This document shows positions 6,965 to 19,683 of a DNA stretch of 63,094 nt, in pieces. A program made the translations under genes and the position numbers. The notes under the pieces were generated by a model that saw only the letters and a list, made by a program, of their open reading frames with translations, was not told the DNA's origin and searched no databases. How positions within the stretch are numbered: the first letter of the stretch is position 1; every line of letters starts with the position of its first letter. Source of the stretch: Acholeplasmatales bacterium (GTDB lineage Bacteria > Bacillota_I > Bacilli_A > Acholeplasmatales > Anaeroplasmataceae); NCBI GenBank assembly GCA_016288855.1, contig JAEELJ010000008.1:1-63094 (forward strand), in the 5' to 3' direction.

Positions 6965-8506
6965 TTATTCGAATTCGATTGTTGCAGGTGGTTTAGAAGT
7001 ACAATCATAAAGTACTCTATTAACACCCTTTACTTCGTTTACGATTCTTCTTGATACCTTATCTAATACATCATAAGGAATTCTTGCCCAGTCAGCAGTC
7101 ATGAAATCTGATGTCATAACAGCACGTAACGCGATAGCATAATCATATGTTCTACCATCACCCATAACACCAACAGATTGCATATTAGTTAATGCAGCAA
7201 AGTATTGACCAATACCCTTAATTCCAGCATTTGCAATTTCTTCACGATAGATTGCATCAGCTTCCTGTACAATCTTAACCTTTTCAGCAGTTACTGCACC
7301 AATAATACGGATTCCAAGTCCTGGACCTGGGAATGGTTGACGATATACTAGATAATCAGGAATTCCTAATTCTAGACCAACCTTTCTAACTTCATCCTTA
7401 AATAATAATCTTAATGGTTCAACGATTTCCTTGAAATCAACAACATCAGGTAAGCCACCTACATTATGATGTGACTTAATAGTTGCAGATTTACCTAAGC
7501 CTGATTCAATAACATCTGGGTAAATAGTACCTTGTGCTAAGAAATCAACCTTACCAATCTTCTTTGCTTCATCTTCGAATACTCTAATGAATTCTTCACC
7601 AATGATCTTTCTCTTACGTTCAGGTTCAGTAACACCTTCAAGCTTCTTATAGAATCTTTCTTGTGCATTAACTCTAACGAAATTTAATTCATAATTTCCA
7701 TTAGGGCCAAATACTGATTCAACCTCATCGCCTTCATTCTTTCTTAAAAGACCATGATCAACGAATACACATGTTAATTGTTTACCTACTGCCTTTGATA
7801 ATAATACTGCAGCAACAGATGAATCAACTCCGCCTGATAGTGCACATAATACCTTACCATTACCAATTTTCTTTCTTAATTCTTCAACAGTAGTCTTAAC
7901 AAAATCATCCATCTTCCATAAGCCATGGCAGCCACATACCTTTAATACAAAGTTAGAAATCATCTTCATACCTTCATCTGTATGCATTACTTCTGGATGG
8001 TATTGTACACCATAAATCTTATTCTTTGTATCTTCCATTGCAGCAATAGGACAAGTCTTTGATTTTGCAGTAATTTCAAAGCCTTGTGGTGCTTTAGATA
8101 CATAGTCAGTATGGCTCATCCAAACATTAGTATTAGCTGATACTCCATCAAATAATAAAGAATTTGTCTTAGTTACTTCAATTGCTGTTTTACCATATTC
8201 ACTCTTAGGTGCATGAGTAACACTACCACCTAATGCATGACCAATTGTCTGACATCCATAGCAAATACCTAAAATTGGATATCCTAATTTAAATACCTCA
8301 GGATTAATATGTGGAGAATCTTCTTCAAATACTGAATTAGGTCCACCTGTGAAAATAATACCCTTTGGATTAAATTCTTTTATTTTTTCAATGCTCATAT
8401 TGTAAGGATGTACCTCACAATAAACATTACACTCTCTTACACGTCTTGCGATAAGCTGGTTATATTGACCACCAAAATCTAAGACTAATACCTTTTCGTC
8501 CTTCAA
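6965..8506 (-). CDS. guaA: GMP synthase (glutamine-hydrolysing)
   Basis: GuaA converts XMP to GMP using glutamine and ATP. The 513-residue product has the class I amidotransferase domain first, with FTGGPNSV, the nucleophile-bearing GICYGCQ and the YHPEV histidine. The ATP pyrophosphatase P-loop LSGGVDSSV follows, and the C-terminal dimerisation domain ends [11 protein letters not shown]. The start is a TTG at 8506, preceded by AAGGAGGAATTACAC; no better ATG exists. It is the last gene of the purine operon, 44 bases after purB. guaB, the preceding enzyme, is not in the window. Confidence 0.97.
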   Translation of the reverse strand: MKDEKVLVLDFGGQYNQLIARRVRECNVYCEVHPYNMSIEKIKEFNPKGIIFTGGPNSVFEEDSPHINPEVFKLGYPILGICYGCQTIGHALGGSVTHAPKSEYGKTAIEVTKTNSLLFDGVSANTNVWMSHTDYVSKAPQGFEITAKSKTCPIAAMEDTKNKIYGVQYHPEVMHTDEGMKMISNFVLKVCGCHGLWKMDDFVKTTVEELRKKIGNGKVLCALSGGVDSSVAAVLLSKAVGKQLTCVFVDHGLLRKNEGDEVESVFGPNGNYELNFVRVNAQERFYKKLEGVTEPERKRKIIGEEFIRVFEDEAKKIGKVDFLAQGTIYPDVIESGLGKSATIKSHHNVGGLPDVVDFKEIVEPLRLLFKDEVRKVGLELGIPDYLVYRQPFPGPGLGIRIIGAVTAEKVKIVQEADAIYREEIANAGIKGIGQYFAALTNMQSVGVMGDGRTYDYAIALRAVMTSDFMTADWARIPYDVLDKVSRRIVNEVKGVNRVLYDCTSKPPATIEFE

Positions 8507-8550
8507 GTGTAATTCCTCCTTTTTATATTTTTATATATTATACAACATTA

Positions 8551-9861
8551 TTACTTATCTGTATCAGTTTTTAATCCACATCTAGAATAAATGAAATCTA
8601 AATTCTTGAAATAGTATTCTAATGTGAAGCATGAAGCAAGTTCATCCTTAGTTAATTTAGACATAACCTTATCAGATTCTGAAAGTAATGTTTGATAATC
8701 CTTACCTTCATTATATGCAACCATTGCGATAGGCTGAACTGTATCATAAGCTTCTTCTCTAGATAATCCCTTTTCAATTAATGCCATCATAACTCTTTGT
8801 GCGAAAATAACACCATTAGTCATATAGATATCATCAATCATCTTCTTTGGATATACAACAAGCTTATCTAAAATACCCATAAAACGATTTAACATATAAT
8901 CTAATAACATAGTTGAATCAGGTAAGATAATTCTTTCTGTTGCTGAATGAGAGATATCTCTTTCGTGCCATAAAGCAACATTTTCATTAAATGTCACCAT
9001 ATATCCACGAATAACTCTAGCACAACCACAAATATTTTCTGAAGAAATAGGATTTCTCTTATGTGGCATAGCTGAAGAACCCTTCTGTCCTGGAGTGAAA
9101 TATTCTTCTGCCTCATGAACTTCAGTTCTTTGTAGGTTTCTTACTTCAAATGCCATTTGCTCTAATGTATCAGCAATACATGCAAGTGTTGACATATAGA
9201 AAGCATGTCTATCACGTTGTAATACCTGTGTTGAAATATTTGCAGAATCAATTCCTAGATGCTCGCAAACATAATCTTGAATAGATGTTGGAATATTTGC
9301 AAAATTACCAACAGCACCACTCATCTTACCACATTCAACACCTTTTCTTGCAAAGTCGAATCTTTCTAGGTTTCTCTTCATTTCTTCATGCCATAAAACC
9401 CACTTTAGGCCAAATGAAGTAATATCAGCATGAATACCATGAGTACGTCCGATGCAAGGAGTCTTCTTGAATTCATATGCTCTTCTTTCTAATACTTCCA
9501 TGAATTTTACAATATCTTCACGAATAATATCATTAGCTTGCTTAATTAAATAACCATTTGCTGTATCAACAACATCTGTTGAAGTTAAGCCATAGTGAAC
9601 CCACTTCTTTTCATCACCTAGTGATTCAGATACACATCTTGTGAATGCAACAACGTCATGCTTAGTCTTCTTTTCGATTTCCTTAATACGTTCTACATCA
9701 AATTTAGCATTTGCTCTAATTTTATCTACATCACTCTTAGGAACTACGCCAAGTTCACACCAAGCCTCATCAGATAAAATTTCAACCTCAAGATAAGCAT
9801 TGAACTTATTCTCTTCAGTCCAGATTTTTCTCATTTCAGGTCTTGAATATCTTTCAATCAT
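8551..9861 (-). CDS. purB: Adenylosuccinate lyase
   Basis: PurB cleaves SAICAR and adenylosuccinate. The 436-residue protein begins [10 protein letters not shown]. It carries the fumarase/aspartase superfamily signature [11 protein letters not shown], the TSTDVVDTA segment and the catalytic-histidine region IGRTHGIHA. Length fits the Bacillus-type enzyme. I chose ATG 9861, supported by GGAGGAAAAGTAAA, over the longer ORF start at 9879, which lies inside folD. It begins 2 bases beyond the folD stop and is followed by guaA. Confidence 0.96.
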   Translation of the reverse strand: MIERYSRPEMRKIWTEENKFNAYLEVEILSDEAWCELGVVPKSDVDKIRANAKFDVERIKEIEKKTKHDVVAFTRCVSESLGDEKKWVHYGLTSTDVVDTANGYLIKQANDIIREDIVKFMEVLERRAYEFKKTPCIGRTHGIHADITSFGLKWVLWHEEMKRNLERFDFARKGVECGKMSGAVGNFANIPTSIQDYVCEHLGIDSANISTQVLQRDRHAFYMSTLACIADTLEQMAFEVRNLQRTEVHEAEEYFTPGQKGSSAMPHKRNPISSENICGCARVIRGYMVTFNENVALWHERDISHSATERIILPDSTMLLDYMLNRFMGILDKLVVYPKKMIDDIYMTNGVIFAQRVMMALIEKGLSREEAYDTVQPIAMVAYNEGKDYQTLLSESDKVMSKLTKDELASCFTLEYYFKNLDFIYSRCGLKTDTDK

Positions 9862-9862
9862 T

Positions 9863-10726
9863 TTACTTTTCCTCCACATGCTTTAAATAGCATTCTAATG
9901 TATTTTCCATAAGACAAGTAATTGTCATAGGACCGATACCACCAGGTACCTTTGTAATATATGATGCGTGACCAAATACATCGTCAAAATCAACATCACC
10001 ACATAATTTTCCAGTTTCTAAATCTCTATTAACACCAACATCAATTACAACTGCGCCTTCCTTAACGCCTTCCTTTTTAATGAATTTAGGACGTCCTATA
10101 GCAACAATTAAGATATCAGCTTCTTTAGTAACTTCTATTAAATTTTCAGTCTTTGAATGGGCAATTGTAACTGTGGCATTCTTATCAGTCATAAGCTTAG
10201 CAACAGGAAGACCAACAATATTACTTCTTCCTACAACACAGGCTCTTTTACCCTGAATTTTAATTCCTGCAGATTCAATTACTTGAATAATACCCTTTGG
10301 TGTACATGGAATAATTCCTGGTTGCTTTAAATATAGAGAAGCAACATTTTGTGGATGGAATCCATCTACATCCTTTGTAGGTGCAATTGAATTAATAACA
10401 TATGTCTCATTAATATGCTTTGGTAATGGTAATTGAACTAAAATACCATCTACTAATGGATCGTTATTTAAATCATTAATAATTGCAAGTAATTCATCTT
10501 GTGTAATAGTTGCAGGCTTTTTTATTGTTAAATTTTCAATTCCTACGTTAATACAAGCTTTTTCTTTGCCTTTTACGTAAGATACTGAGCCAGCATCATC
10601 TCCAACTAAAATAACGGCTAATTTGGGCTTTCTGCCATATTTATTATAAAGCATTTCAACCCTATCCTTCATTTGTAGCTGATGAAGTTGAGCAAGCTCT
10701 TTTCCACTTATAACCTTAGTCTCCAC
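9863..10726 (-). CDS. folD: Bifunctional methylene-THF dehydrogenase / methenyl-THF cyclohydrolase
   Basis: FolD interconverts 5,10-methylene-, methenyl- and 10-formyl-tetrahydrofolate. The 287-residue product shows the catalytic YVKGKEKAC (Y-K pair), [10 protein letters not shown], the Rossmann motif [11 protein letters not shown] and the C-terminal PGGIGPMT. The start is GTG at 10726, preceded by GGGTG; the first in-frame ATG is 19 codons later and would remove conserved sequence. It sits between purD and purB, supplying formyl donors for PurN and PurH together with fhs in the neighbouring unit. Confidence 0.96.
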   Translation of the reverse strand: METKVISGKELAQLHQLQMKDRVEMLYNKYGRKPKLAVILVGDDAGSVSYVKGKEKACINVGIENLTIKKPATITQDELLAIINDLNNDPLVDGILVQLPLPKHINETYVINSIAPTKDVDGFHPQNVASLYLKQPGIIPCTPKGIIQVIESAGIKIQGKRACVVGRSNIVGLPVAKLMTDKNATVTIAHSKTENLIEVTKEADILIVAIGRPKFIKKEGVKEGAVVIDVGVNRDLETGKLCGDVDFDDVFGHASYITKVPGGIGPMTITCLMENTLECYLKHVEEK

Positions 10727-10744
10727 CTTTAATCACCCTACTAA

Positions 10745-11992
10745 TTAAAACTTTTTATGTGCCTTAGCACCAATATCTGTTCTATGGAATAAGTTATCAC
10801 ACTTAATCTCATTAACAATCTTTAAAGCATTTTTATTTGCTTCTTCTAATGTCTTACCCTTACCAACGCAGAATAAAACTCTACCTCCGTTAGTAACTAG
10901 GTTTCCATTATCATCAATCTTTGTACCCATATGATAAATATCATCAGAATCAGCACCTAAAATAACAGCGCCCTTCTTATAGCTTCCTGGGTAACCATTA
11001 GATGCTAATACTACACCAATTGTATAGCAATCATCCCATGTTAATAAAGGAGTCTTACCATCAACAATTGCTAAGAAAGCATCATATATATCAGATGTTA
11101 ATCTAGGTAATACAACCTCAGTTTCAGGATCACCGAAACGAGAATTGAATTCAATTACCTTGATTCCATTCTTTGTCTTCATTAAACCACCATATAAGAC
11201 ACCCTTAAATGGATGGCCTTCTTTTACCATAGCCTTAGCTGTTGGTATCATAATATTATTTAATGCATATAAATAATCTTCATTAGTTATGAATGGTAAT
11301 GGTGAATAAGCACCCATACCACCTGTATTAGGTCCCTTATCTCCATCATATGCACGCTTATGATCTTGAGCCATTTCTAATGGATATACATTTTCATTAT
11401 CAACTAGACACATGAATGAGAATTCAGGTCCTTCAAGATATTCTTCAATAACAACCTTTGGAGAACCAAATTTGTCATCAATAAGCATATCCTTTAATGC
11501 AAGATCAGCTTCTTCTAAATTTTGTGGTATTACAACACCCTTACCTGCAGCAAGTCCATCGTACTTAATTACAGTTGGGAATGAATGAGCTTTTACATAT
11601 TCTAATGCTTTATCATAATCTGTAAATGTTTCATATGCAGCAGTTGGAATATTATACTTAGCCATTAATTCCTTAGCGAAATTCTTTGAAGATTCAATTT
11701 GAGCTGCATCCTTTGTTGGACCAAATGCTTTAATACCAGCCTTAGTTAATTCATCAACAACTCCAACTGATAAAGATGCTTCAGGACCAACAACAACTAA
11801 ATCAATTCCTTCATCTTTTGCAAAAGCTACAATGTTTTCTACATCTGTATCTTTAATATTTACACATACTGCAAGCTTTGCAATACCAGCATTACCTGGA
11901 GCAGCATAAATTTCAGTTACCTTATTTGATTTTGATAATGCGTGAACGATGGCATGTTCTCTTCCACCGCCACCAACTACTAAAACCTTCAT
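10745..11992 (-). CDS. purD: Phosphoribosylamine-glycine ligase (GAR synthetase)
   Basis: PurD joins glycine to phosphoribosylamine using ATP. The protein is 415 residues, normal for the family. It starts MKVLVVGGGGREHAI and includes the GPEA segment, the ATP-grasp region IKYDGLAAGKGV, DHKRAYDGDKGPNTGGMGAY and FNSRFGDPE. It is read after purH with a 15-base gap and followed by folD. AGGTATAACC precedes the ATG, a weak ribosome-binding site. Confidence 0.97.
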   Translation of the reverse strand: MKVLVVGGGGREHAIVHALSKSNKVTEIYAAPGNAGIAKLAVCVNIKDTDVENIVAFAKDEGIDLVVVGPEASLSVGVVDELTKAGIKAFGPTKDAAQIESSKNFAKELMAKYNIPTAAYETFTDYDKALEYVKAHSFPTVIKYDGLAAGKGVVIPQNLEEADLALKDMLIDDKFGSPKVVIEEYLEGPEFSFMCLVDNENVYPLEMAQDHKRAYDGDKGPNTGGMGAYSPLPFITNEDYLYALNNIMIPTAKAMVKEGHPFKGVLYGGLMKTKNGIKVIEFNSRFGDPETEVVLPRLTSDIYDAFLAIVDGKTPLLTWDDCYTIGVVLASNGYPGSYKKGAVILGADSDDIYHMGTKIDDNGNLVTNGGRVLFCVGKGKTLEEANKNALKIVNEIKCDNLFHRTDIGAKAHKKF

Positions 11993-12007
11993 GGTTATAC
12001 CTCCAAA

Positions 12008-13561
12008 TTAGTGCTTGAAATGACGCATTCCAGTGAATGTCATAGGAACATTCTTTTCATTTGCTAAATCAATTGAATCCTGGTCACGCTTTGATCCGCC
12101 TGGCTGTACTACTGCAACAACACCATTTGCGATACCATATTCTAATGTATCAGAGAATGGGAAGAATGCATCAGAAGCAAGAACTAAACCATCCTTAACT
12201 CCTCTTGAATGAGCTTCTTCAATTGCAATCTTTGCAGCACCAACACGGTTCATTTGTCCTGCACCAACACCGCATGTTGTACCATTCTTAACAACAACAA
12301 TTGCGTTAGACTTAACGTGCTTAACGATCTTCCAACCAAAGTTCATATCACTTAATTGTTCTAAAGTTGGCTTTGTATTTGTAACTGCCATATCAGCAGT
12401 AATATTCTTAATCTCTGTATCCTGATCTTGAACTAATAATCCACCATTAACAGTAACATACTGCTTTTCTTTTGGATATTCACCTAATTTATATTGAATA
12501 ACTCTTAGGTCAGGACGCTTTGCGAAAGCTTCTAAAGCTTCATCAGTAAATCCTGGTGCAAGAATTAACTCTAAGAAAATAGATTTACCCTTTTCACCAT
12601 GATCAAATTTAATTAAATTAGCAGCTTCACCATCAATTACTTGGTTAGTTGCAACAATTCCACCGAAGATTGAAACTGGGTCAGATTCATAAGCCTTTAA
12701 CCAAGCTTCCTTTAAATCCTTACCAATTGCTGCTCCACATGGATTCATATGCTTTAATCCTAAAGCAAATGGAGTATTACCGAATTCTCTTACAATATTT
12801 AATGCTGCATTTGCATCTTGAATATTGTTATAAGATAATTCCTTACCCTGAATTTGCTTTGCATTAGCTAATGAATAAGGCAAGTTAGTATCAGTTGCAT
12901 AGAATTTAGCATTTTGATGTGGATTTTCACCATATCTTAAACCTTGAACTAAATCAGCTTCTAAGAATAGCTTTTCATTTAGGCCAGCTTTTTCTCTCAT
13001 ATATCTAGCAATCATAGTATCATACTCAGCTGTTAGAGTATAAACCTTTGCAGCAAGCTCTAATCTAGTTTGGTAAGTTGTATCACCATTTTCTTCGATT
13101 TCCTTGATTACTCTATCATAATCATTAATATCAGAAACTACTGTAACGAACTTATGGTTCTTTGCAGCACTTCTTAACATAGAAGGTCCTCCGATATCAA
13201 TGTTTTCAACTGCTTCATCAAATGAAGCACCTCTATCGATAGTCTTCTTAAATGCATATAGGTTAACGCAAACTAAATCAATATATTCAATATTGTGTTC
13301 ATTCACTTCTTTAACATGCTCAGCATTATCTCTAACTGCAAGTAATCCACCATGTACCATTGGATGTAGAGTCTTTACTCTTCCTGATAGAATTTCTGGG
13401 AATCCAGTTACATCAGAAATATCAATTGCTTTTACTCCACCTTCAAGTAATACCTTCTTAGTACCACCAGTTGATACAATTTCATAGCCTAATTTTTCAA
13501 GTTTCTTACAGAAATCAACTACGCCAGTCTTATCTGTAACACTAACTAATGCTCTTTTCAT
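12008..13561 (-). CDS. purH: Bifunctional AICAR formyltransferase / IMP cyclohydrolase
   Basis: PurH performs the last two steps to IMP. The 517-residue chain has the N-terminal IMP cyclohydrolase domain (SVTDKTGVVDFCKKL, STGGTKK, GRVKTLHP, GGLLA) and the C-terminal AICAR transformylase domain (LRYGENPHQ, LSYNNI, LKHMNPCG, FPF). Its 10-formyl-THF donor is made by Fhs and FolD, both encoded nearby. It follows purN by 2 bases, so coupling is likely. Confidence 0.97.
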   Translation of the reverse strand: MKRALVSVTDKTGVVDFCKKLEKLGYEIVSTGGTKKVLLEGGVKAIDISDVTGFPEILSGRVKTLHPMVHGGLLAVRDNAEHVKEVNEHNIEYIDLVCVNLYAFKKTIDRGASFDEAVENIDIGGPSMLRSAAKNHKFVTVVSDINDYDRVIKEIEENGDTTYQTRLELAAKVYTLTAEYDTMIARYMREKAGLNEKLFLEADLVQGLRYGENPHQNAKFYATDTNLPYSLANAKQIQGKELSYNNIQDANAALNIVREFGNTPFALGLKHMNPCGAAIGKDLKEAWLKAYESDPVSIFGGIVATNQVIDGEAANLIKFDHGEKGKSIFLELILAPGFTDEALEAFAKRPDLRVIQYKLGEYPKEKQYVTVNGGLLVQDQDTEIKNITADMAVTNTKPTLEQLSDMNFGWKIVKHVKSNAIVVVKNGTTCGVGAGQMNRVGAAKIAIEEAHSRGVKDGLVLASDAFFPFSDTLEYGIANGVVAVVQPGGSKRDQDSIDLANEKNVPMTFTGMRHFKH

Positions 13562-13563
13562 TT

Positions 13564-14133
13564 TTATTTCTCCTTAAAATATTTGTTAATGGCTTCAATA
13601 TATAACACATGCTCAATTTCATGTATCTTAGCTTCTACTTCATCAATACTAGAGCCATAATATTCAAATCCGCGTTGCATAATAATCTTTCCTGAATCAA
13701 CACCAGAATCAACATAATGCACAGTAACACCAAACACCTTAACTCCATATTCGAAAGCATCCTTAATACCATGAGCTCCCTTAAATGAAGGTAATAATGC
13801 TGGATGAATGTTTATAATTTTTCCTTCATAATTATCAAGCAAAACCTTGCCAATATATCTCATATATCCAGCAAGACAAATTAAATCAACATTTAATTCT
13901 TTTAACTTATTAACTATGATTGTTTCGAATTCTTCCTTTGAAGCATAATCCTTTGCATTAAAGACAAAAGTATTAACATGGTGGTTTTTCGCGCGTGTTA
14001 ATACAAATGCATCCTTTTTATCACAAACAAGGATAGGACAACAAGCATCCTTGATTGTACCATCCTCAATTGCGTTTATAATAGCTTCAAAGTTTGTGCC
14101 TGAACCTGAGGCAAAAACAGCTATATTTTTCAT
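13564..14133 (-). CDS. purN: Phosphoribosylglycinamide formyltransferase (10-formyl-THF dependent)
   Basis: The 189-residue enzyme formylates GAR. Visible motifs are FASGSGTNFEAI, LAGYMRYIG, the catalytic NIHPALLPSFKG with N-x-H, and the conserved D of VHYVDSGVDSGKII. It lies 1 base after purM and 2 bases before purH. The alternative, formate-dependent PurT, is not seen in the window. Confidence 0.95.
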   Translation of the reverse strand: MKNIAVFASGSGTNFEAIINAIEDGTIKDACCPILVCDKKDAFVLTRAKNHHVNTFVFNAKDYASKEEFETIIVNKLKELNVDLICLAGYMRYIGKVLLDNYEGKIINIHPALLPSFKGAHGIKDAFEYGVKVFGVTVHYVDSGVDSGKIIMQRGFEYYGSSIDEVEAKIHEIEHVLYIEAINKYFKEK

Positions 14134-14134
14134 A

Positions 14135-15169
14135 TTACTTATGGATAACTACCTTACCGGCATTATCAGTAACTTTACCAATAACATATGCCTTATCGCC
14201 ATATGTAGCTAAGATGTCAATTGCCTTCTTAGCATCTTCTTCGTTATCTAATGCCATAATCATACCAATACCCATATTATAGATATTGAACATTTCTCTA
14301 TGATCAACCTTACCATACTTTTCTAAGAACTTGAAAACAGGTAGGATTGGCCATGTACCTTCAACAATATCTAAGCCCATTTCATCAGTTAAGATACGTG
14401 GGATATTTTCATCGAATCCACCACCAGTAATGTGAGCAACACCATGAACATCAACGTTCTTAATTACTTCTAATACTTGCTTACAATAGATTCTTGTTGG
14501 AGTTAATAATACTTCACCAACAACTCCACCTAATTCATCAGAATAAGAATGAAGGTCAATATTGTTATCCTTAATAATCTTTCTTACTAATGAGAAACCA
14601 TTAGAATGAACACCAGATGAAGCAATACCAACTAAGATATCTCCAACCTTAACCTTTGAATCATCAATAAGCTTTGACTTTTCAACAACACCTACTGCAA
14701 AACCAGCAATATCATATTCACCATCTGAATACATACCTGGCATTTCAGCAGTTTCACCACCGATTAATGCACAACCAGCTTGTACACAACCATCAGCAAC
14801 GCCTGAAACAATTTGTTCAAGCTTTGCTGGAATAGCATGTCCTAAAGCAACATAATCTAGGAAGTATAAAGGTTCAGCACCTTGTGCTAATACGTCATTA
14901 ACGCACATTGCAACTGCATCAATACCAATTGTATCGTGCTTATCCATTTCAAATGCTAACTTTAACTTAGTACCAACACCATCTGTTCCTGATACTAACA
15001 TTGGTTCCTTATATCCTAAACTTGCTAAGTCGAACATACCACCAAATGAACCGATACCAGAAACACAGCCAGTTCTAGTTGTTCTAGCTACATGCTTCTT
15101 ATATCTTCTAACTGATTCATATCCAGCTTCTAGATCTACACCAGAGCTTCCATATGCCTTTGACCCCAT
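14135..15169 (-). CDS. purM: Phosphoribosylformylglycinamidine cyclo-ligase (AIR synthetase)
   Basis: PurM closes the imidazole ring, giving AIR. The 344-residue product begins with [15 protein letters not shown] and carries [45 protein letters not shown] and the C-terminal [11 protein letters not shown]. All belong to the PurM/SelD family. The order purC-purM-purN-purH-purD continues the operon, with a GGAGGA ribosome-binding site before the ATG. Confidence 0.97.
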   Translation of the reverse strand: MGSKAYGSSGVDLEAGYESVRRYKKHVARTTRTGCVSGIGSFGGMFDLASLGYKEPMLVSGTDGVGTKLKLAFEMDKHDTIGIDAVAMCVNDVLAQGAEPLYFLDYVALGHAIPAKLEQIVSGVADGCVQAGCALIGGETAEMPGMYSDGEYDIAGFAVGVVEKSKLIDDSKVKVGDILVGIASSGVHSNGFSLVRKIIKDNNIDLHSYSDELGGVVGEVLLTPTRIYCKQVLEVIKNVDVHGVAHITGGGFDENIPRILTDEMGLDIVEGTWPILPVFKFLEKYGKVDHREMFNIYNMGIGMIMALDNEEDAKKAIDILATYGDKAYVIGKVTDNAGKVVIHK

Positions 15170-15188
15170 AATTATATCCTCCTAGTAA

Positions 15189-15905
15189 TTAATCCTTTAA
15201 AGTATTTAAACGCTTTAAGATTTCCTTATATGCGCCCATAACATCACCTAAATCTCTACGGAATCTATCCTTGTCTAGGTGATCATTTGTTTCTGCATCC
15301 CAAAGTCTACAGCAATCTGGTGAAATTTCATCAGCTAATACGATTTCTCCATCAGCTGTTCTACCAAATTCAACCTTGAAATCAATTAGCTTAACACCAA
15401 TTTCACTAAACATCTTTGTTAATTCTTCATTAACCTTTGCAGTTAAAGAATAAATTGTATTTAATTCATCATAAGTTGCTGCACCAATTGCTACTGCATG
15501 ATGATCATTAATTAATGGATCACCTAATGCATCATTCTTATAACAAATTTCAAAAATTACATTAGAAGGCTTTGTTCCTTCAACAATTCCTAATCTCTTT
15601 GCCATAGAACCAGCAATGTAATCACGAACGATTACTTCAAGAGGGAAAATTTTAACCTTCTTACATAACTGATCAGTTTCATTTAATGTCTTAATATAGT
15701 GAGTAGGAATACCTGCCTTAATTAATCTATTATAAATGATTGTTGTAATCTTGTTATTTAATTCACCCTTTTGGTCAAATAATGCATGCTTTGCACCATT
15801 TCCTGCTGTTGCATCATTCTTATAATGCATAACGATAATATTTGGATCTTCTGTTGCGTATACTTGTTTTGCTTTACCTTCGTATAATAATTCTTTCTTT
15901 TCCAT
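15189..15905 (-). CDS. purC: SAICAR synthetase
   Basis: PurC couples aspartate to CAIR. From ATG 15905 the protein is 238 residues, the usual size. It has [13 protein letters not shown], the [10 protein letters not shown] segment, [17 protein letters not shown] and LIDFKVEFG, and ends with the [12 protein letters not shown] segment. An upstream in-frame extension to 15956 would overlap purL and is rejected, because AAAGGA is correctly placed for 15905. It immediately follows purL. Confidence 0.96.
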   Translation of the reverse strand: MEKKELLYEGKAKQVYATEDPNIIVMHYKNDATAGNGAKHALFDQKGELNNKITTIIYNRLIKAGIPTHYIKTLNETDQLCKKVKIFPLEVIVRDYIAGSMAKRLGIVEGTKPSNVIFEICYKNDALGDPLINDHHAVAIGAATYDELNTIYSLTAKVNEELTKMFSEIGVKLIDFKVEFGRTADGEIVLADEISPDCCRLWDAETNDHLDKDRFRRDLGDVMGAYKEILKRLNTLKD

Positions 15906-15942
15906 TTCATTTTTCCTTTCAGAATTCTCTAAATCCTTAATT

Positions 15943-18900
15943 TTACTTTTTACCAAAGAAGCTCTTCTTTTGTTTAGATTGCTTCTTGAAATAATTTACT
16001 GCGTTTTGGAATATATCTTGTTGCTTATTTCCGCTGATATTCTTGAATAGATTTTCTTCATATCTTTCGCTATGACCCATCTTACCAAGAATTAATCCAT
16101 CTGGTGAAATAATACCTTCAATTGCGTAATTAGAACCATTTGGATTATATGGAGCTTCATCTGTAATCTGTCCTGTAATAGGATTTGCATAACAGAATGC
16201 AACTTGACCATTCTTAACTAATTCTTGAGCCATTTCACGAGAAACAACAAACTTACCTTCACCATGTGAAACTGCAATTGAATGTAATTCACCTGTCTTA
16301 TATGATGATAACCAAGGTGACTTATTAGTCATAATCTTTGTTGTAACCATTTGAGATACGTGACGGTTAATATCATTTCTAAATAATGTAGGTGAATCCT
16401 TTGTAACTTCACCAATCTTGCCATATGGTAATAAACCAGACTTAACTAAAGCTTGGAAACCATTACAAATACCTAATACTAATCCCTTACGAGCTAGTAA
16501 ACGTTCAATAGCTTCTTTTACCTTAACTTGGTTTAATACGTTAGCAATAAATTTACCTGAACCATCTGGTTCATCTCCACTTGAGAAACCACCAGATAAT
16601 ACAAATATATCAGCTTTATCAATATTATTAGCCATTTCATCGATTGAATCGAATACATCCTGGCTTGTTAAATTCTTAAATACAGTAGTAACTGTCTTAG
16701 CACCTGCCTTTTCAAATGCACGTGTTGTATCATAATCACAGTTAGTACCAGGGAATACAGGGAAGTATGCAACAACCTCTTCCTTAGCTTCTTGATAACT
16801 ATATTGAGCTTTAACCTTTGTAGGCTTAATTGCCATCATTTCACAATTGTTATCGCCCTTATCTTTATAAATCTTATTATACTTTTCAGTATTTGCCTTA
16901 TATAATTCTTCTAGTGTGAATTGAACACCATTGAATTTACCAACCTTAGCCTTAATTGTTTTACCTAAAAGAATTGCATTCTTATAATGTAATGGCTTAG
17001 TTGATTCAACTAAAATAGAACCATAATTATATGCATCAAGTAATGCTTCATCGTACTTAATATCAAATCCGATTTCATTACCAAATGACATCTTAGCTGC
17101 TGCTTCAACAACACCACCAAATCCTAGTGCATATGCTGCAACAATCTTCTTGTTTTCAATTTCAGATGATACGAATTCAAAGTTATCCTTTAATTCGTTT
17201 GTATTTGGAGTATAATCCTTATTCTCAGTATGCTTAATTAAATATAAAGAGTGATGAGAAGATTTAAATTCTGGTGAAATTACATTGTTTGCATCAACAA
17301 CTGTAATACCAAATGCCATTAGCATTGGAGGTACGTGGATATCATTAAATGTACCAGACATTGAATCCTTACCACCGATTGATGGAAGACCTAATTCTGT
17401 TTGCATCTTTAACGCACCAAGTAATGCTGCTAAAGGCTTACCCCAAGATTCCTTAGAATGCATATGCTCAAAATATTCTTGATAAGAAAATCTCATCTTA
17501 TCATATCTTGCACCTGCTGCAACAACCTTAGCACATGCTTCAATTACTGAATATTCAGCTCCATGATATGGGCTCCAAGAAGCAATATATGGGTTATAAC
17601 CATATGCCATAATTGATGAAGCATTTGTATATCCACCCTTTGTAGGAAGCTTTTCAACAGAAACCTGAGTTTCAGTTCTTTGTAATTTACCACCAAATGG
17701 CATTAATACTGTAGATGCACCAATTGTAGCATCGAACATTTCAATTAAGCCCTTTTGTGATACAACATTTGAATCAGATAATGTATCTAATACTCTATCC
17801 TTTAATTCTTTATTTTCTTTTACGAAAGGATTCTTTTCTTCAACTGCACCAATTTCTGCTTCAGCAAAATGATCAGCTCCTGCAGAATCAATGAACTCTC
17901 TTGAAATATCAACTATTGTTCTTCCTCTATAGTGCATTACTAATCTATTAGTATCAGTTACAGTTGCAACCTTTGTAAATTCAATATTTTCTTCATGACA
18001 ATATTTGCAGAATTCTTCAACATCCTTAGCTTCAACAACAACACTCATTCTTTCCTGAGATTCAGAAATAGCAACTTCTGTTGCATTTAAGCCAGAATAC
18101 TTAGTAGGTACTGCATCAAGATTAATATCAAGTCCTGGAGCAAGCTCACCAATTGCTACTGAAACACCACCAGCACCGAAGTCATTTGACTTCTTAATTA
18201 ATCTATCTACTTCAGGTCTTCTGAATAAATGACAAATCTTTCTTTCTTCAGGAGCATTACCCTTTTGTACTTCACTTGAGCATACTTCAATTGATTTTAC
18301 ATTATGCTCCTTTGATGAACCAGTAGCTCCACCAATACCGTCTCTACCTGTTCTTCCGCCAAACATTAAAATTACATCGCCAGGAGCTGGTGATTCTCTT
18401 CTAACGTTTTCTGCTTTAACAGCACCAACAACTGCACCAACCTCTAGTCTCTTAGCTACATAATCATCATGGTAGATTTCTCTTACATGAGTAGTTGCTA
18501 AACCAATTTGGTTACCATATGAAGAATAACCAGCTGCTGCCTTAGTAGAAATAACTCTTTGAGGAAGCTTACCCTTCATAGTATCTTTTACATCTAAATA
18601 AATGTTACCAGCACCTGTAACTCTCATTGCTTGGTAAACATATGCTCTACCTGATAGAGGGTCACGGATTGCTCCACCAATACATGTTGATGCACCACCG
18701 AATGGTTCAATTTCTGTTGGGTGGTTATGAGTTTCATTCTTGAATTGTAATAACCACTTTTCAGGCTTTCCATCAACATCGATTGTAACGAAAATTGAAC
18801 AAGCATTATTTTCTTCTGATTCTTCTAAATCATCAAGCTTTCCAATCTTTCTTAAGTATCTAGCACCAATAGTTGCTAAATCCATTAAGCAAACCTTCTT

Positions 18901-19683
18901 GCCTTCTCTTTGTAAATCTTTACGAATATTATTATATAAATCAAGCGACTCTTCTAATTCAGCCTTCATAAATGATTCATCAATCTTAATATCAGTTAAA
19001 ATTGTACCGAATGTTGTATGACGGCAGTGATCAGACCAGTATGTATCAAGGATTCTTAATTCAGTTTCCCAAGGATCTCTTCCTTCCTTCTTAAAGTATT
19101 CAACAACACACTTTAAGTCATCCTTGTTCATTGCAAGCTCCATCTTCTTGCAGTAAGCTTCAAGCTCACTATCTTCCATCTTAATGAAGCCATCTAAAAC
19201 CTGAACAGGCTTAATTGGAGCTTTTTCAATATCAGTAAGCTTAGTTAAATCCTTTTCTCTTGCTTCAACAGCATTGATTTCATATTTCTTAACTCTTTCT
19301 AAATCTTCATCAGTTGTATCATCATCTAAAATGATAATTCTTCCTGAACGAATATTAATTTCACAATTTGGATCAATTAACTTTACGCAGTCAATTGCTG
19401 ATGAAGCTCTTTGATCGAACTGTCCTGGTAAGAATTCAATTGCAACATACTTCTTACCTTCTAAGTCTAAGCTATCAAAAACTGTATCTGTAACAATTTC
19501 ACCAAATACCTGATATCTTGACTTTTCTAGTAAATCAGCATTGAATCCAAATAAGTCATATACATTAACTAATCTTAGATTCTTTTGGTTTAATCCTAAG
19601 TTTAGGTTTAAATCAGCTTGTATTGATTTAGCTTCAACCTGAAACTGTGGTAACTTTTCTACATATATTCTATAATCACTCAT
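15943..19683 (-). CDS. purL: Single-chain phosphoribosylformylglycinamidine synthase
   Basis: At 1246 residues this is the long, fused form of FGAM synthase. It carries the glutaminase domain of PurQ in the same chain, unlike the three-subunit PurS-PurQ-PurL enzyme usual in Bacilli. The N-terminal two-thirds has [34 protein letters not shown] and [10 protein letters not shown]. The C-terminal amidotransferase part has [19 protein letters not shown], the nucleophile segment [12 protein letters not shown] near residue 1070, and SHGEGKF. Its ATG overlaps the purK stop (TAATG). No purS, purQ or separate purL is in the window, consistent with the fused type. Confidence 0.96.
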   Translation of the reverse strand: MSDYRIYVEKLPQFQVEAKSIQADLNLNLGLNQKNLRLVNVYDLFGFNADLLEKSRYQVFGEIVTDTVFDSLDLEGKKYVAIEFLPGQFDQRASSAIDCVKLIDPNCEINIRSGRIIILDDDTTDEDLERVKKYEINAVEAREKDLTKLTDIEKAPIKPVQVLDGFIKMEDSELEAYCKKMELAMNKDDLKCVVEYFKKEGRDPWETELRILDTYWSDHCRHTTFGTILTDIKIDESFMKAELEESLDLYNNIRKDLQREGKKVCLMDLATIGARYLRKIGKLDDLEESEENNACSIFVTIDVDGKPEKWLLQFKNETHNHPTEIEPFGGASTCIGGAIRDPLSGRAYVYQAMRVTGAGNIYLDVKDTMKGKLPQRVISTKAAAGYSSYGNQIGLATTHVREIYHDDYVAKRLEVGAVVGAVKAENVRRESPAPGDVILMFGGRTGRDGIGGATGSSKEHNVKSIEVCSSEVQKGNAPEERKICHLFRRPEVDRLIKKSNDFGAGGVSVAIGELAPGLDINLDAVPTKYSGLNATEVAISESQERMSVVVEAKDVEEFCKYCHEENIEFTKVATVTDTNRLVMHYRGRTIVDISREFIDSAGADHFAEAEIGAVEEKNPFVKENKELKDRVLDTLSDSNVVSQKGLIEMFDATIGASTVLMPFGGKLQRTETQVSVEKLPTKGGYTNASSIMAYGYNPYIASWSPYHGAEYSVIEACAKVVAAGARYDKMRFSYQEYFEHMHSKESWGKPLAALLGALKMQTELGLPSIGGKDSMSGTFNDIHVPPMLMAFGITVVDANNVISPEFKSSHHSLYLIKHTENKDYTPNTNELKDNFEFVSSEIENKKIVAAYALGFGGVVEAAAKMSFGNEIGFDIKYDEALLDAYNYGSILVESTKPLHYKNAILLGKTIKAKVGKFNGVQFTLEELYKANTEKYNKIYKDKGDNNCEMMAIKPTKVKAQYSYQEAKEEVVAYFPVFPGTNCDYDTTRAFEKAGAKTVTTVFKNLTSQDVFDSIDEMANNIDKADIFVLSGGFSSGDEPDGSGKFIANVLNQVKVKEAIERLLARKGLVLGICNGFQALVKSGLLPYGKIGEVTKDSPTLFRNDINRHVSQMVTTKIMTNKSPWLSSYKTGELHSIAVSHGEGKFVVSREMAQELVKNGQVAFCYANPITGQITDEAPYNPNGSNYAIEGIISPDGLILGKMGHSERYEENLFKNISGNKQQDIFQNAVNYFKKQSKQKKSFFGKK